Virus record (IMG/VR): IMGVR_UViG_3300024239_000013
Coordinates: 255,335-319,334 of that record
DNA: 64,000 nt
Reading direction: 5' to 3' (one strand)
Source of the DNA: a virus
Shown: one piece after another, positions 34,441 through 43,820 of the stretch
Layout of the letters: each line of letters starts with the position of its first letter
How positions within the stretch are numbered: the first letter of the stretch is position 1
The notes under the pieces: model-generated
What the model saw: only the letters and a program-made list of their open reading frames with translations
Told to the model about the DNA's origin: nothing
Database searches by the model: none
Position numbers and translations under genes: made by a program

Positions 34441-36108
34441 TTATAGTGTCACTTCCGGAGTTTCTTCATCTGTTCCCCCTTCTGCTGGTGTTGTTCCCTC
34501 GGTCGGTGAAACTTCTTCACCAGTAGCGGATTCTGCTCCAGCTTCTCCTGATTCTGCTTCATTTTTTTTAGCAGCTTTAGCTTCCTTTTCTTTATAGATT
34601 TTATTCATTTTTATTTCGTCTGGATTCATTCCAAGAAATCTCTGGATTAAGAAATCATTATCGAAATAAGATTTTTCCTCTTCTCCGACTTTAACTTTAA
34701 GTTCAGCTAATCCCTTAATAAATTCACTTCTTTTTGTAAATGACGTCATCTGTACAGATTCCTCAAATTCATTATCTCTATAAAAATTTAAACCAAGATT
34801 TGATTTAAAGCTTTTATCTTTAGATAATTCAGGATGATCTAAGCACATCTGAATATAAAGAGGTTTTACTAGGATCTCCTGGAATATCGATCTAAGTCTT
34901 CTAAGGAATTTTTCAAATCTTATTTCGTCTCTTTCTAGCTGATCTATAGCTATTTGATAATTGGCAGGTGTTCCATTTTTAGAGGCAAATCTAGCATAAG
35001 GTATTTTAGAATCCATTTTAAGTTTATTGAAGAAAAATAAAACACTCTCCATCACATTAAAATCTGGTCCAGATGGGTTTAACGATTCTATCTGTGGGGA
35101 CTGCCCATCTTTCTCGGGAAACAGATAATTCTTATAGAACTGAACTTTAGGTCTACCGTTAATCGTCAATTCTCCAGAAGCATCATTGATAGAAATATCC
35201 TCTTTATAGTTAGACATCAGTTGTCCCAATGTTTGCATAGCTTTTTGTGAAGATTGACTTCCTATAGGTATAATAAATTTAAGTCTATATGAAGCATTCA
35301 TAACATTCCATATAACTCTGGAGTTTTCCATTATTCTTAGAATATTATAAGATCTCACCAATCTTTCTACGTAACTTACTCTTGAAATACTATTTCCCTT
35401 TGCATAAGAAATATAGATAACCTGTTCGTTAGTGAGTTTTCGGGTCATCTGTGGATTTTTTGGATATTGTAGCCAAAATTGAACATATTCGCTTTCTCCA
35501 ACCTTTTCAACTACAGGTTGCAAAGAAGCAGGATCTAATTCTTTAAATCCTATAATCTCTTTCCCCTTGTTATCATAAATTATTTCAAAAGCTAAAAACC
35601 CATCTATGAGAAACTGTCTAAAATACTGCCACCCCAAAACACTATTCTGAAATCCAAAAACATTATATATTCTATTATAATGTTTGAACATTTTTTCCTT
35701 CATTTTTTCCTTCAGATCCATGTTGATAAATGAGGGTTGTGCAAAATAATTTCTATCGTCGTAATTTATTGCCTCGTCACTAATAGTATCCAATATAAAT
35801 TCTATCTCACCATTCAAAGAAAACTTTCTGAGATAATTTCTCTTATCGTTATAGTCTCTATCGAAATATGCAATATATTTTCTTACCTTTGTATCCTGGT
35901 AAGAAGCTGTCCAATAAAAAGCATCATTTTGGGTAAATCCTGTTCCCTCTTGACTGGAGAAGAATCCCTCAGTTTTCCCAATGGCCTGTGAATTTCTCAC
36001 AACCATATCGTCATACTGCATACCAAATTTTGATATATTCCCTAGATTTTTTAATATATTACCTAGTGCGGATTGGTTTGGTTTTAAATAATCTAAAAAT
36101 CCTGCCAT
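34441..36108 (-). CDS. 20: Portal vertex protein gp20, copy B
   Basis: 555 aa (T4 gp20 is 524). Core portal motifs include KIRKYIAYFDRDYNDKR-like (VRKYIAYFDRDYNDKRNYLR), GWQYFRQFLIDGFLAFEIIY, QVIYISYAKGNSISRVSYVE, and NILRIMENSRVIWNVMNASY. It is clearly paralogous to the 36113-37702 gene along its length. The C-terminal about 60 residues are an acidic Ala/Glu/Gly linker ending EETPEVTL, the same last eight residues as copy A. Portals are dodecamers at the packaging vertex. Two full-length portals are unusual; mixed or alternative rings are possible. Confidence 0.92.
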   Translation of the reverse strand: MAGFLDYLKPNQSALGNILKNLGNISKFGMQYDDMVVRNSQAIGKTEGFFSSQEGTGFTQNDAFYWTASYQDTKVRKYIAYFDRDYNDKRNYLRKFSLNGEIEFILDTISDEAINYDDRNYFAQPSFINMDLKEKMKEKMFKHYNRIYNVFGFQNSVLGWQYFRQFLIDGFLAFEIIYDNKGKEIIGFKELDPASLQPVVEKVGESEYVQFWLQYPKNPQMTRKLTNEQVIYISYAKGNSISRVSYVERLVRSYNILRIMENSRVIWNVMNASYRLKFIIPIGSQSSQKAMQTLGQLMSNYKEDISINDASGELTINGRPKVQFYKNYLFPEKDGQSPQIESLNPSGPDFNVMESVLFFFNKLKMDSKIPYARFASKNGTPANYQIAIDQLERDEIRFEKFLRRLRSIFQEILVKPLYIQMCLDHPELSKDKSFKSNLGLNFYRDNEFEESVQMTSFTKRSEFIKGLAELKVKVGEEEKSYFDNDFLIQRFLGMNPDEIKMNKIYKEKEAKAAKKNEAESGEAGAESATGEEVSPTEGTTPAEGGTDEETPEVTL

Positions 36109-36112
36109 TTTA

Positions 36113-37702
36113 TTATAATGTTACTTCCGGGGTTTCTTCACCTTCACCCTTATTTTCGGCTTTCTTTTTTTCCCTTTCCTTTCTTTCTAAAGCTTCTTTA
36201 TTTGCAACTATATCTTGTTTAGAAATACCTAAGTAGTTTTCTATAAGAAAAGCATTAGAAAAATACGGTTCTTCATTATCTCCTAAAATTCCACTCATGG
36301 ATAGAATTGCTTCTTTCTTCTTTTCTATTGTTGCTATTTCCTGATTTATTTTAAATGGATTATCAGAGAAATAATCTAAACCTAATTGGCTTTTAAATAA
36401 GAAATCATCTTCAAGATTAGGATATTTCTTAACCATTTGTATCCAAAGTGGTTTTATTAGAATCTCCTGGAAAGTAGATCTTAGTCTAGATATGAATTTT
36501 GAAAATCTTATTTCTTCCTTATCCAGTCCCTCTGCACCATTTGAATAAGGAGACGTACTTCCTCCATCTGGATTATGAAACCTAGAAGGAGGTACTTTAG
36601 ATTCTAATATAAACTTATCGAAAAAATAACTCAAAGGTTGAGGATCGTTTAAATTAGGACCCTCCGTATTTATAGGTTCTATAGTAGGTGTACCATTTAC
36701 ACCAGAAGGCATCAGATAGTTTTTGTAGAATTGTATCTTTGGTCTACCGTCTATTGTCAATTCACCACTTTCATCATTAAGTTCTATATCCTCCTTATAA
36801 ATGCTCATTAGTTCGCCTAGAGTTTGCATTCCTTTTTGCTGGGATTTAGATCCTATCGGAACTGTCATTTTCAGCTTAAATGAAGCGTTCATAACGGACC
36901 AAATAACTCTAGTATATTCCATGATTCGTAGAATATTATAGGGTCTTATAAGTCTCTCTATATAGCTTATTCTTGATATAGCATTACCCTTCGCATAAGA
37001 AATATAAATTATCTGTGGATCATATAAAACTCTTTTTCTTTTAGGATCTTGTGGATATTGTGTCCATGTATTTATAAAAGTCCCATCTATTTGTTTTTCT
37101 ACACTAGGAACTAGGGTTACCGCATCTAATTCTTTAAATCCTATTATATTTTCTCCTCTATCATCATAGATTATCTCAAATGCTAAGAAACCATCTATTA
37201 TAAATTGTCTGAAATATTGCCAGGCTGTTATATCGTCCGAAAATCCCCAGATGTCATATAATTTTTTATATGATTCATAAAGTTCATCCTTTAATTTTTC
37301 ATTTATATCAGTAATATCAATAAAGTCGGGATAAGCAAAGAAATTTGAAGGATCATAGGATATCGACTCGTCACATATAGTATCTAGGACCCATTCAATC
37401 TCAGGATTAAGTGAGAATTTTCTTAAGAAATCTCTTTTCCCTTTATAGTCCTTATCGAAATATCCGATAAACTGTTTAGTAGTTATATCCTGCTTTGCTA
37501 AAGTCCATAACATACTTTCGTCCTCCACGTTGGACTTATTCTTGTTTAAGAAGTTTGCTTCGGTTACACCTACAGCCTGTGAATTTCTGATGACCATGTC
37601 ATCATACTTCATACCAAAGGTACTTATCTTCCTAACAGAGTCTCGGATTCTCTGTATAACAGGAGTCTGTGATGGATTATTATTATCTACAAAGCCAGCC
37701 AT
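36113..37702 (-). CDS. 20: Portal vertex protein gp20, copy A
   Basis: 529 aa. Motifs: TKQFIGYFDKDYKGKRDFLR, AWQYFRQFIIDGFLAFEIIY, QIIYISYAKGNAISRISYIE, NILRIMEYTRVIWSVMNASF, and the loop EIRFSKFISRLRSTFQEILI. It begins MAGF like copy B and shares KYDDMVIRNSQAVG near residue 38. It lies four bases upstream of copy B, so the pair looks like a tandem duplication followed by divergence. Both keep the whole portal fold, so neither looks like a pseudogene. Confidence 0.93.
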   Translation of the reverse strand: MAGFVDNNNPSQTPVIQRIRDSVRKISTFGMKYDDMVIRNSQAVGVTEANFLNKNKSNVEDESMLWTLAKQDITTKQFIGYFDKDYKGKRDFLRKFSLNPEIEWVLDTICDESISYDPSNFFAYPDFIDITDINEKLKDELYESYKKLYDIWGFSDDITAWQYFRQFIIDGFLAFEIIYDDRGENIIGFKELDAVTLVPSVEKQIDGTFINTWTQYPQDPKRKRVLYDPQIIYISYAKGNAISRISYIERLIRPYNILRIMEYTRVIWSVMNASFKLKMTVPIGSKSQQKGMQTLGELMSIYKEDIELNDESGELTIDGRPKIQFYKNYLMPSGVNGTPTIEPINTEGPNLNDPQPLSYFFDKFILESKVPPSRFHNPDGGSTSPYSNGAEGLDKEEIRFSKFISRLRSTFQEILIKPLWIQMVKKYPNLEDDFLFKSQLGLDYFSDNPFKINQEIATIEKKKEAILSMSGILGDNEEPYFSNAFLIENYLGISKQDIVANKEALERKEREKKKAENKGEGEETPEVTL

Positions 37703-37735
37703 TTAAATAATACTTTATTAATTTTATCGAATTTC

Positions 37736-38338
37736 TTAAATTAATTTCGATCTATATTCATTATATATCCCCTGTATGGATAACCCCTCTATCATATTAA
37801 AACTAAGATAAGGAATTTTTGGCCAATCCTCCATGGAAATAACCTTAACATTTTTTATGAATTTATATTTAAATCCAAAATAGGAATTTAAATATCCAGT
37901 ACCTTTAAGAATATTCTTTAGCACAGGGTCCTTTAAATTCACTGGAACTTTGGTCGATCCTCTTTCGTATGAATTCTTATTAGCTAATAATTGTTCATAG
38001 AAATTATCATATATTCTTTCTATTATATCAACTCTTATTATATTCGGTACAGTTATTAAATCTATACCTTTTATTACAGTTCCAGATTCTAATGTGTTGA
38101 AAACATCGGTACAAATAACAAGAGGCATTCGATCTACGAAAGGCCTTTTTTTGCTAATTTCAGAATCCGTTAAATACCTAAAAGAGTAAATCTCTCCTGG
38201 GATGAATGGAGGAATGAAAGATATATCTGGTGAATCGTTCTTAAAATATTTACTTAAGAACAGATCATTAGTTGAAGTGAATATGTTTCCCGAACTAGTT
38301 TCATCTTCTTTGTATTTAAGAACTAAATCTTTATACAT
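37736..38338 (-). CDS. Structural protein near gp4, function unclear
   Basis: 200 aa. It contains PFIPGEIYSFRYLTDSEISK, KRPFVDRMPLVICTDVF and KGIDLITVPNIIRVDIIERI. This arrangement ('Y.F.Y......PF.D..PLV......G..L..LP...R..L') recurs in a T4-type family next to head genes. I know of no assigned function. It overlaps the gp4 gene by one base and precedes the portal pair, so a head or neck role is likely. Confidence 0.55.
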   Translation of the reverse strand: MYKDLVLKYKEDETSSGNIFTSTNDLFLSKYFKNDSPDISFIPPFIPGEIYSFRYLTDSEISKKRPFVDRMPLVICTDVFNTLESGTVIKGIDLITVPNIIRVDIIERIYDNFYEQLLANKNSYERGSTKVPVNLKDPVLKNILKGTGYLNSYFGFKYKFIKNVKVISMEDWPKIPYLSFNMIEGLSIQGIYNEYRSKLI

Positions 38339-38823
38339 TATTTACTTTTAAATAGGAAATTTTCATCAATAACACCAAATTTATAGCCCCTTTTTTCAGC
38401 CCATATTTTTGCAGCTTTGAATTTTGCTTGGTTTGTTATCCAGATCTGCATATTTCTATTATATGATTTTAACTTTGCAACCGTCATCTTACCCTCATAA
38501 ATTGGTTTTTTCGTTTGATTCTCTGGTTTTATTTCAATTATCCATTCTTGAGCATCTCCAGATTCCTTTACAACCTTGATATAAAAATCTACATTATATT
38601 TATGCTCTTTTTTATCTAATGGATTATAATACTCGATAGCAATTGGTTCGGAACTCCACTTTACTATAGAATCATTTGTATCACAATACGTACAAAAACG
38701 ATACTCCCAAGAGGATCTATATATGATGTTATGAATATCTCCTATATACTTTTCAGGATTTCTGGGTTCGTATTTACCGGATTTATATTCACCGTTTGGT
38801 TTTATCTTCTTTATATCAGGCAT
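38338..38823 (-). CDS. 4: Head completion protein gp4
   Basis: 161 aa (T4 gp4 is about 150). Matching blocks: KYIGDIHNIIYRSSWEYRFC (T4 KYRGDPKKITYRSNWEKFF), WSSEPIAIEYYNPLDKKEHK, VDFYIKV, WIIEIKPENQTKKP (T4 FFIEIKPKKETQPP), and KAAKIWAEKRGYKFGVI. The E-I-K core looks like a TnsA/PD-(D/E)XK nuclease fold. gp4 acts with gp50/gp65 to finish filled heads and allow tail joining. It lies next to gp55, consistent with a late head-completion module. Confidence 0.9.
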   Translation of the reverse strand: MPDIKKIKPNGEYKSGKYEPRNPEKYIGDIHNIIYRSSWEYRFCTYCDTNDSIVKWSSEPIAIEYYNPLDKKEHKYNVDFYIKVVKESGDAQEWIIEIKPENQTKKPIYEGKMTVAKLKSYNRNMQIWITNQAKFKAAKIWAEKRGYKFGVIDENFLFKSK

Positions 38824-38829
38824 ATGGTA

Positions 38830-39189
38830 TTAAATATTATATGAATTATCATCACCAGTGATATAGCTAAATGGTATAGTTTTAGGATTTTTAGGGGGAT
38901 GTAATTTTTTCCATCCCTTAGCAAATCCATTTTTAGCAATCTGTGTAAAATAAGCAAATGGATTATTAGACTTTTCAGGATTGAATCGATTCCAATATTT
39001 ACAGAGATCTTCCATAGCAAAGGCCATACAATCTTCTTTATCTTCTGGATCTTTATATGACATTTTCTTAGCTATACCGTTTATCATTAAGGTAAACATT
39101 TCTATAGTTTCCGGTGTCAGCTTACCGGCTTTCTTTGATTCTATTACAGCAAGCATAAGCTCACTATTTTTAACATATTCTTTTGCCAT
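38830..39189 (-). CDS. 55: Late transcription sigma factor gp55
   Basis: 119 aa from ATG 39189. A longer frame to 39318 is rejected because it would read through a terminator hairpin. It starts MAKEYVKNSELMLAVIES, matching T4 gp55 (YNYVNNKELLQAIIDW), then GIAKKMSYKDPEDKEDCMAF and NNPFAYFTQIAKNGFAKGWK (T4 [20 protein letters not shown]). This is the region-2-like part that recognises the late -10 element; region 4 is absent, as in T4. It works with the gp45 clamp. T4 gp55 has about 185 aa, so the C-terminus is short here. Confidence 0.88.
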   Translation of the reverse strand: MAKEYVKNSELMLAVIESKKAGKLTPETIEMFTLMINGIAKKMSYKDPEDKEDCMAFAMEDLCKYWNRFNPEKSNNPFAYFTQIAKNGFAKGWKKLHPPKNPKTIPFSYITGDDNSYNI

Positions 39190-39246
39190 TAATTGTTTAA
39201 TTAGTTTGGATTTATATTCTAGTATAAAAAATGGTAAATATTTCAT

Positions 39247-39283
39247 AAAAAAAGAATGTAGCTTTTTGGTTACATTCTTTTTT
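39247..39283 (-). terminator. Intrinsic terminator
   Basis: Stem AAAGAATGTA ... TACATTCTTT with flanking A and T runs, upstream of the gp55 start. It should stop transcription from the 39442-41829 gene. Confidence 0.8.
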
Positions 39284-39441
39284 ATTTTTATTCCTTTCTT
39301 CTCCGGTTTCGTCTGCATCCGAATCGTCTTTTATTTCTTTTCCATCTGGTGCCTTACTTAATTTTCCTTCCGAAGATTGAACGAAGGGTTCACCCGGTTT
39401 ATTTTGATCTTCCGATTTTGGAGCAAAATAAAAGTTACGAC

Positions 39442-41829
39442 TTAGTTTTTTTTTAAAGTTTCAGATTCGGTTAAATTCCCATCATTTTCAACTTTACCCT
39501 CTCTAAGATTATATCCAATTTCATATTTTTCCCCATCTGCATCTTCTGCATCAAAATTAGTTTTATCTTTGGTTTTAGGTGAATCAGCTAAAAGTTTTTC
39601 TCCTTCCACTTTACCCTTTTCTTTTTTATTGTTTCCTGGGGCTTTTGCAAGATCGTCATTACCATCTTTCTTCTTAGCTTCGTTCATAGTAATATTATAC
39701 CCATGAAGAGAATCTAATTCCATTTCTATGGAATCTTGTTCTCCCTTAGGAGCTTTAGAAAAACTGTGGCTATCTGCAAAATTCTTTAAAAGAGTTTTTT
39801 GCTCTTCTATGCTTAGGTCTGATTTATTAAGATTATTTGACTCTTTAACTTCTTCTGCTTCCTCCTCCTCTTTAGCATCTTTTTCATTTTTATCTGCAGC
39901 TTGACTTAAAGCTTCTTCCAAATCAGAAATTTCATTAACTAGGAAATCTTCGGTTTTTCCGTTGTCTAAAAGTATAGTATATCTTCCAGATGTCCCATCT
40001 ACTGAAATTATCTTACCGGTTTCTCCTGATTCTTTAACTTTTATAAAATCTCCAATATTGAATTTTTCATCTTCTGATATATTAATTTTGTCAGCAAATG
40101 AAATTTCTTCTTCTATTTTAGATATTTCAGTGTTTATTTGGTTCCATTTTTCTCTTAGAACATTTAGTTCGTTTTCTAATGCAGATTTAGCAGTTAGAAT
40201 TTCATTAGAGCTTTTATATAAAGGTGAAGATTCTAATAAAGAATTTATTTTATTAATCTCATTCTCAACTTTAGAAATATTTTCTAAAACTTTATTTCTA
40301 TCATTTACCATGATAGATTTTAGTTTATTTTCGCCTTCCAAGAACTCAGTTAACCCTTCCGAAATATCATATTTTAAATAAGACTTAACCATAGAAACTG
40401 CTTGAGTTCCACTAACTTTGAAAATTGAATTTTCATTCATAGTTTGGTTAATCTTTTGTAAATAGATCTGATTATTCCACTTGAACATATTTACACCAAC
40501 TCCTTCATAGATATTAGAATTTATACTTTTTGCAAAATCTAACTCAACTATATCTGAATAGTTATTGTATAAGAACATTGTATCATTAACAACTTCTGAT
40601 TCATTTACTCCAAAATAAGAGCTAGACTCTAATCCTAATATTTTAGCAAGTCCAATATTATCTGAAAATCTTAATTTATCTTTTCCTAAATAAACTGCTA
40701 CATTTTCTCCCTCTTCTACTAGTTTAACTATTTTTTTACCAAATCTAATGGAAATACCATTCTCATTAATAGTAACATGTGGTTTTTTAGTAATCTCCAC
40801 TAATTTAAGATAATCTGAAGGTAATTCAGAAACCTGTTTTTCTGTTAATTTAACTAATTCTTTTTCTGATGCTTCGAATACAGAATTTCCTATATGGAAG
40901 AAAGTTCTTCCATTTTCAAATAAAATAGGCGAGTAAACTCTAGAAACGCTAGATTCACCCTGAGCTTTTATTGGAATTTCCAAGAATCTATTATCCTCTT
41001 TCTCGTTTATATTTAGAAAATTTATTAAATTTCTAACAACTGGATTGAAACTATATTTAGAAATATCTCTAACTAATAAACCATTTGACTTTTCTTCTGA
41101 AACCAACCAAGAATTTAAAGTTTCAGAAAGTTCAGAATAGAATGCATAGCTTCCACTATTTTTGATAGATTCTAAAACTTTAGAAACCTCAATTTCTCTA
41201 GAATATTTTTTAGCTTTATTCTTTAACTCTTCTGCTATACCTCTAACTGAATTTTCCCAATTAAAAGATTCTAATTCAGCAATAAAATTATTCACTACAA
41301 CAAACTCAGGAAGATTCTTATTTAAAATAAGATTCTGATATTGTTCAAAAAGTACTTTTGCTTTAGGATACTCACAGATAGAAGATTCTTTCAACTTGGA
41401 AATTGCCTCCATAACTCCCAAGTTTTTAATTCCTTGAGATTCAATAAATGAAATAGCAGATCCGTCTTTATCTTCTAAACTAGATATACTCTCTAATAGT
41501 TTTTCAGATTTGGCATCGTCCATTTCATTACCAGGAAGATATGATCCTGAATTTGATGATGTGTTTTTACCTAATCCTGACCAAGATTCCATAAGTGCTT
41601 CTGCTGCTCTTTTAGATACCTCAGCTTCTTCCTTTCTTATTGCTTCAATGTGATTGACAATACTAGGAGATTCGTTTTGTGTCATTTCTGAATTATTATG
41701 TTCGTTGATAGAAGCTATTAATTGATCTTTAGAAACGGATTCGCCTCTAAGAAAACTCTCACATAGTGATTTTACCTCTGGAGATTTTGTTACCTCTTTT
41801 AATTTTTTTACTTGGTTTATAAAGTCCAT
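39442..41829 (-). CDS. Large virion-associated protein, unknown
   Basis: 795 aa. Long helical N-terminal half (INQVKKLKEVTKSPEVKSLC, SISSLEDKDGSAISFIESQ), then a small KOW/SH3-like beta segment at about 600-640 (FNIGDFIKVKESGETGKIIS), and an acidic low-complexity end. Sites resembling gp21 cleavage motifs (for example ITMNE/A) occur near the C-terminus. No family recognised. The stop follows A9 in TTTAAAAAAAAACTAA. The -1 frame after it stays coding-like for about 70 codons, so the real C-terminus may differ. TTGGATATATA lies 22 bases upstream. Confidence 0.55.
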   Translation of the reverse strand: MDFINQVKKLKEVTKSPEVKSLCESFLRGESVSKDQLIASINEHNNSEMTQNESPSIVNHIEAIRKEEAEVSKRAAEALMESWSGLGKNTSSNSGSYLPGNEMDDAKSEKLLESISSLEDKDGSAISFIESQGIKNLGVMEAISKLKESSICEYPKAKVLFEQYQNLILNKNLPEFVVVNNFIAELESFNWENSVRGIAEELKNKAKKYSREIEVSKVLESIKNSGSYAFYSELSETLNSWLVSEEKSNGLLVRDISKYSFNPVVRNLINFLNINEKEDNRFLEIPIKAQGESSVSRVYSPILFENGRTFFHIGNSVFEASEKELVKLTEKQVSELPSDYLKLVEITKKPHVTINENGISIRFGKKIVKLVEEGENVAVYLGKDKLRFSDNIGLAKILGLESSSYFGVNESEVVNDTMFLYNNYSDIVELDFAKSINSNIYEGVGVNMFKWNNQIYLQKINQTMNENSIFKVSGTQAVSMVKSYLKYDISEGLTEFLEGENKLKSIMVNDRNKVLENISKVENEINKINSLLESSPLYKSSNEILTAKSALENELNVLREKWNQINTEISKIEEEISFADKINISEDEKFNIGDFIKVKESGETGKIISVDGTSGRYTILLDNGKTEDFLVNEISDLEEALSQAADKNEKDAKEEEEAEEVKESNNLNKSDLSIEEQKTLLKNFADSHSFSKAPKGEQDSIEMELDSLHGYNITMNEAKKKDGNDDLAKAPGNNKKEKGKVEGEKLLADSPKTKDKTNFDAEDADGEKYEIGYNLREGKVENDGNLTESETLKKN

Positions 41830-41851
41830 TTTTTACTTTTTTTTTACTGTT

Positions 41852-41862
41852 TATATATCCAA
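41852..41862 (-). promoter_or_regulatory. TTGGATATATA promoter-like element
   Basis: Minus strand TTGGATATATA, 22 bases upstream of the ATG at 41829. Confidence 0.5.
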
Positions 41863-41913
41863 CTAAGGACAAGAAACTTTTACTATATATTTTACGATAT
41901 AATCTTTTTTTTC

Positions 41914-42408
41914 TTAATGACATACTAATATTTCCAATTTAACTGTTATATCAGTACTTGGATTATAAAATGATATTCCACCATCACCAATATTACCGGA
42001 AACTGTTCCAGGTTTAGATAGATTCCATCCAAGATATTCTGAATTTATAGTAGAAACTTTAGGTCCGGAAAGCACCATCAATTCACCCATATTATTAATA
42101 TTTCCCTGATATGTCCAATTTATGTATTTTCTAGATTCTACGACCGTGCTCGGGTATACTGCTTTTACTGCTATGAATGAAACATATCCATTTTCATCTG
42201 CAATATCACTTTGACTCAATAGAGATCTACTACCAGGTCTTAAAGTTACTCTAGATCTAGAAAATTTATTCACGGGTATACTCAAATCACTCAAAGAAAG
42301 GTATTTTATGGGATTCATAGAATTGCCATCATCTAATACTAAGTCTTCTTTATAAAATCTAAGTCCTTCTGTTACGTCATAAGGACAATTGATAGGTTGT
42401 GTTGCCAT
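41914..42408 (-). CDS. Structural protein, paralogue of 42410-43084
   Basis: 164 aa. The second half has RKYINWTYQGNINNMGELMV then LSGPKVSTINSEYLGWNLSK and an ISFYNPSTDITVKLEILV end. It aligns with the same region of the upstream neighbour. The pattern suggests a beta-sandwich decoration or tail-associated protein. No known family. It is one base from its paralogue. Confidence 0.5.
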   Translation of the reverse strand: MATQPINCPYDVTEGLRFYKEDLVLDDGNSMNPIKYLSLSDLSIPVNKFSRSRVTLRPGSRSLLSQSDIADENGYVSFIAVKAVYPSTVVESRKYINWTYQGNINNMGELMVLSGPKVSTINSEYLGWNLSKPGTVSGNIGDGGISFYNPSTDITVKLEILVCH

Positions 42409-42409
42409 T

Positions 42410-43084
42410 TTAATTTGCTGTTATTACTATTAATTTTACCTCTGAAGATGTTGGGTTAGTAAAAATAAAACCACCCATCGAAGAATCCGAATTTTCGCTG
42501 TGGTCATACGTAGAAAATGGATCTACGTCCCATCCCATCCAAGATGAATTATTTTTAATTGCACCAGAAAGAATCATAATTTCACCCATTACATTTCTCT
42601 GATTTGCCTTATAGTCCCAAAATAATATCTTATCCTCTTCGGGGGTTCCTGGTAGATATTCGGCTTTAGCTATTATAAGGGAAACTTCTCCGTTTGTGCT
42701 GGTAAATGAAGAAGGGTCCAAATTAGCTGATGTTTTTGGCGATATAACAAAGGTTTGCTTTTGGTAATTAGAAAATTCTTGAAGTGGATGAAAAAAATCA
42801 ATCACACTAAGCTTATCCAATATTTTATCCTGGAAAACAACATCAAAAGCTCTGTTTATGAACTTTATTTGATTAGGATCGTTGAATCTTTTAAATGTAG
42901 CTTCTATTACTTCCATCTGTGGTATAGATCTAGCTATATTTTGATATTCTATATCAAAAGAAGCAGTATCACCAGAAGGTGATATCGAGAACTGTGAATT
43001 CCCACCTAATATTGAATTAGAACTACTTTGTATCGAATTCCCTCCATCGAAATTTTCATTGTTTAATATTTCTGTATCTGACAC
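42410..43084 (-). CDS. Structural protein, paralogue of 41914-42408
   Basis: 224 aa, GTG start at 43084; no ATG is available until about residue 57. The C-terminal part (ILFWDYKANQRNVMGEIMIL then SGAIKNNSSWMGWDVDP and GGFIFTNPTSSEVKLIVITA) is paralogous to the downstream gene. The N-terminal about 60 residues are Ser/Asn/Gly-rich, like a flexible linker. Probable virion surface or head-associated protein; function unknown. Confidence 0.5.
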   Translation of the reverse strand: MSDTEILNNENFDGGNSIQSSSNSILGGNSQFSISPSGDTASFDIEYQNIARSIPQMEVIEATFKRFNDPNQIKFINRAFDVVFQDKILDKLSVIDFFHPLQEFSNYQKQTFVISPKTSANLDPSSFTSTNGEVSLIIAKAEYLPGTPEEDKILFWDYKANQRNVMGEIMILSGAIKNNSSWMGWDVDPFSTYDHSENSDSSMGGFIFTNPTSSEVKLIVITAN

Positions 43085-43101
43085 TTTTACTTGTGATATT
43101 T

Positions 43102-43806
43102 TTATAGTTTGGTTGGATCTATATCCTGATGTATTCTATTTCTATTTACGTGTTTTAATTTCTCATCATATTCTGAATTAGAGTTACTAGAATCTGATAA
43201 ATCTAATATCTGGATCTCATCAGTATTATTAGTTTCAGATCCCAATCCATCAACAAAAAATTCAGATTCTTCCTCTTTTTTTTCAAAATCCATCAATTCC
43301 TCATTTATTTTAGAATTAGTATCAGAATCGTTATTATCTGATTGTGTTCTACTATTTCCAATTTCAACTTCTTCTTCCGGTTTTATGTAGTCAACTAGGG
43401 ATTTAATAAAACCCAAAGCAATGACAGGAAGAACTGCTCCACTTATAATAGACAATACTCTTTTCTGATAGATTTTCTCTTCCTCGTCAAGACCAAATAA
43501 TTCAGACCAACCCTGAAAATCTTGTAGATGAGTATATGCATAGAAAGTATTACCCATTGCTTGCATAAGGGTTAATATAATAAATAAGCTCCAAACCATT
43601 CCCTTGTTCATTTTATCTAAGGAAATTAAAGATGCTAATGATGCAGCCGCACCAATCTCAAAGGCAATAGCCAAACTAACTGCTAGCCAAGTGGGATTGG
43701 AGAGTTTAAAGAAATCTATAACGTGAATGGTCGATATAACCGAAACCATCAGATATAAACTAACAAATGTACCTATTATAAAATAACTTACTGTTTTTTT
43801 GCTCAT
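43102..43806 (-). CDS. Four-helix membrane protein
   Basis: 234 aa. Hydrophobic segments at about 7-27, 40-60, 71-90 and 117-137 (VSYFIIGTFVSLYLMVSVIS, WLAVSLAIAFEIGAAASLAS, VWSLFIILTLMQAMGNTFYA, VLSIISGAVLPVIALGFIKS). The C-terminal about 90 residues are acidic and Ser/Asn-rich, likely soluble. No enzyme motif. It could be a holin-like or superinfection-exclusion protein, but size and topology do not decide. The next gene downstream is unrelated structural; upstream is a small single-span protein. Confidence 0.6.
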   Translation of the reverse strand: MSKKTVSYFIIGTFVSLYLMVSVISTIHVIDFFKLSNPTWLAVSLAIAFEIGAAASLASLISLDKMNKGMVWSLFIILTLMQAMGNTFYAYTHLQDFQGWSELFGLDEEEKIYQKRVLSIISGAVLPVIALGFIKSLVDYIKPEEEVEIGNSRTQSDNNDSDTNSKINEELMDFEKKEEESEFFVDGLGSETNNTDEIQILDLSDSSNSNSEYDEKLKHVNRNRIHQDIDPTKL

Positions 43807-43820
43807 TATTATCGATTCTG

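Noticed and set aside
34441-37702. Portal pair as an assembly duplication
   Set aside because: The two copies differ along their whole length in DNA and protein, with different linkers and lengths, so they are real paralogues.
38830-39318. Longer gp55 reading frame starting at 39318
   Set aside because: The first about 43 codons cross a strong terminator hairpin (39247-39283), and similarity to T4 gp55 begins only at MAKEYVKNSEL (39189).
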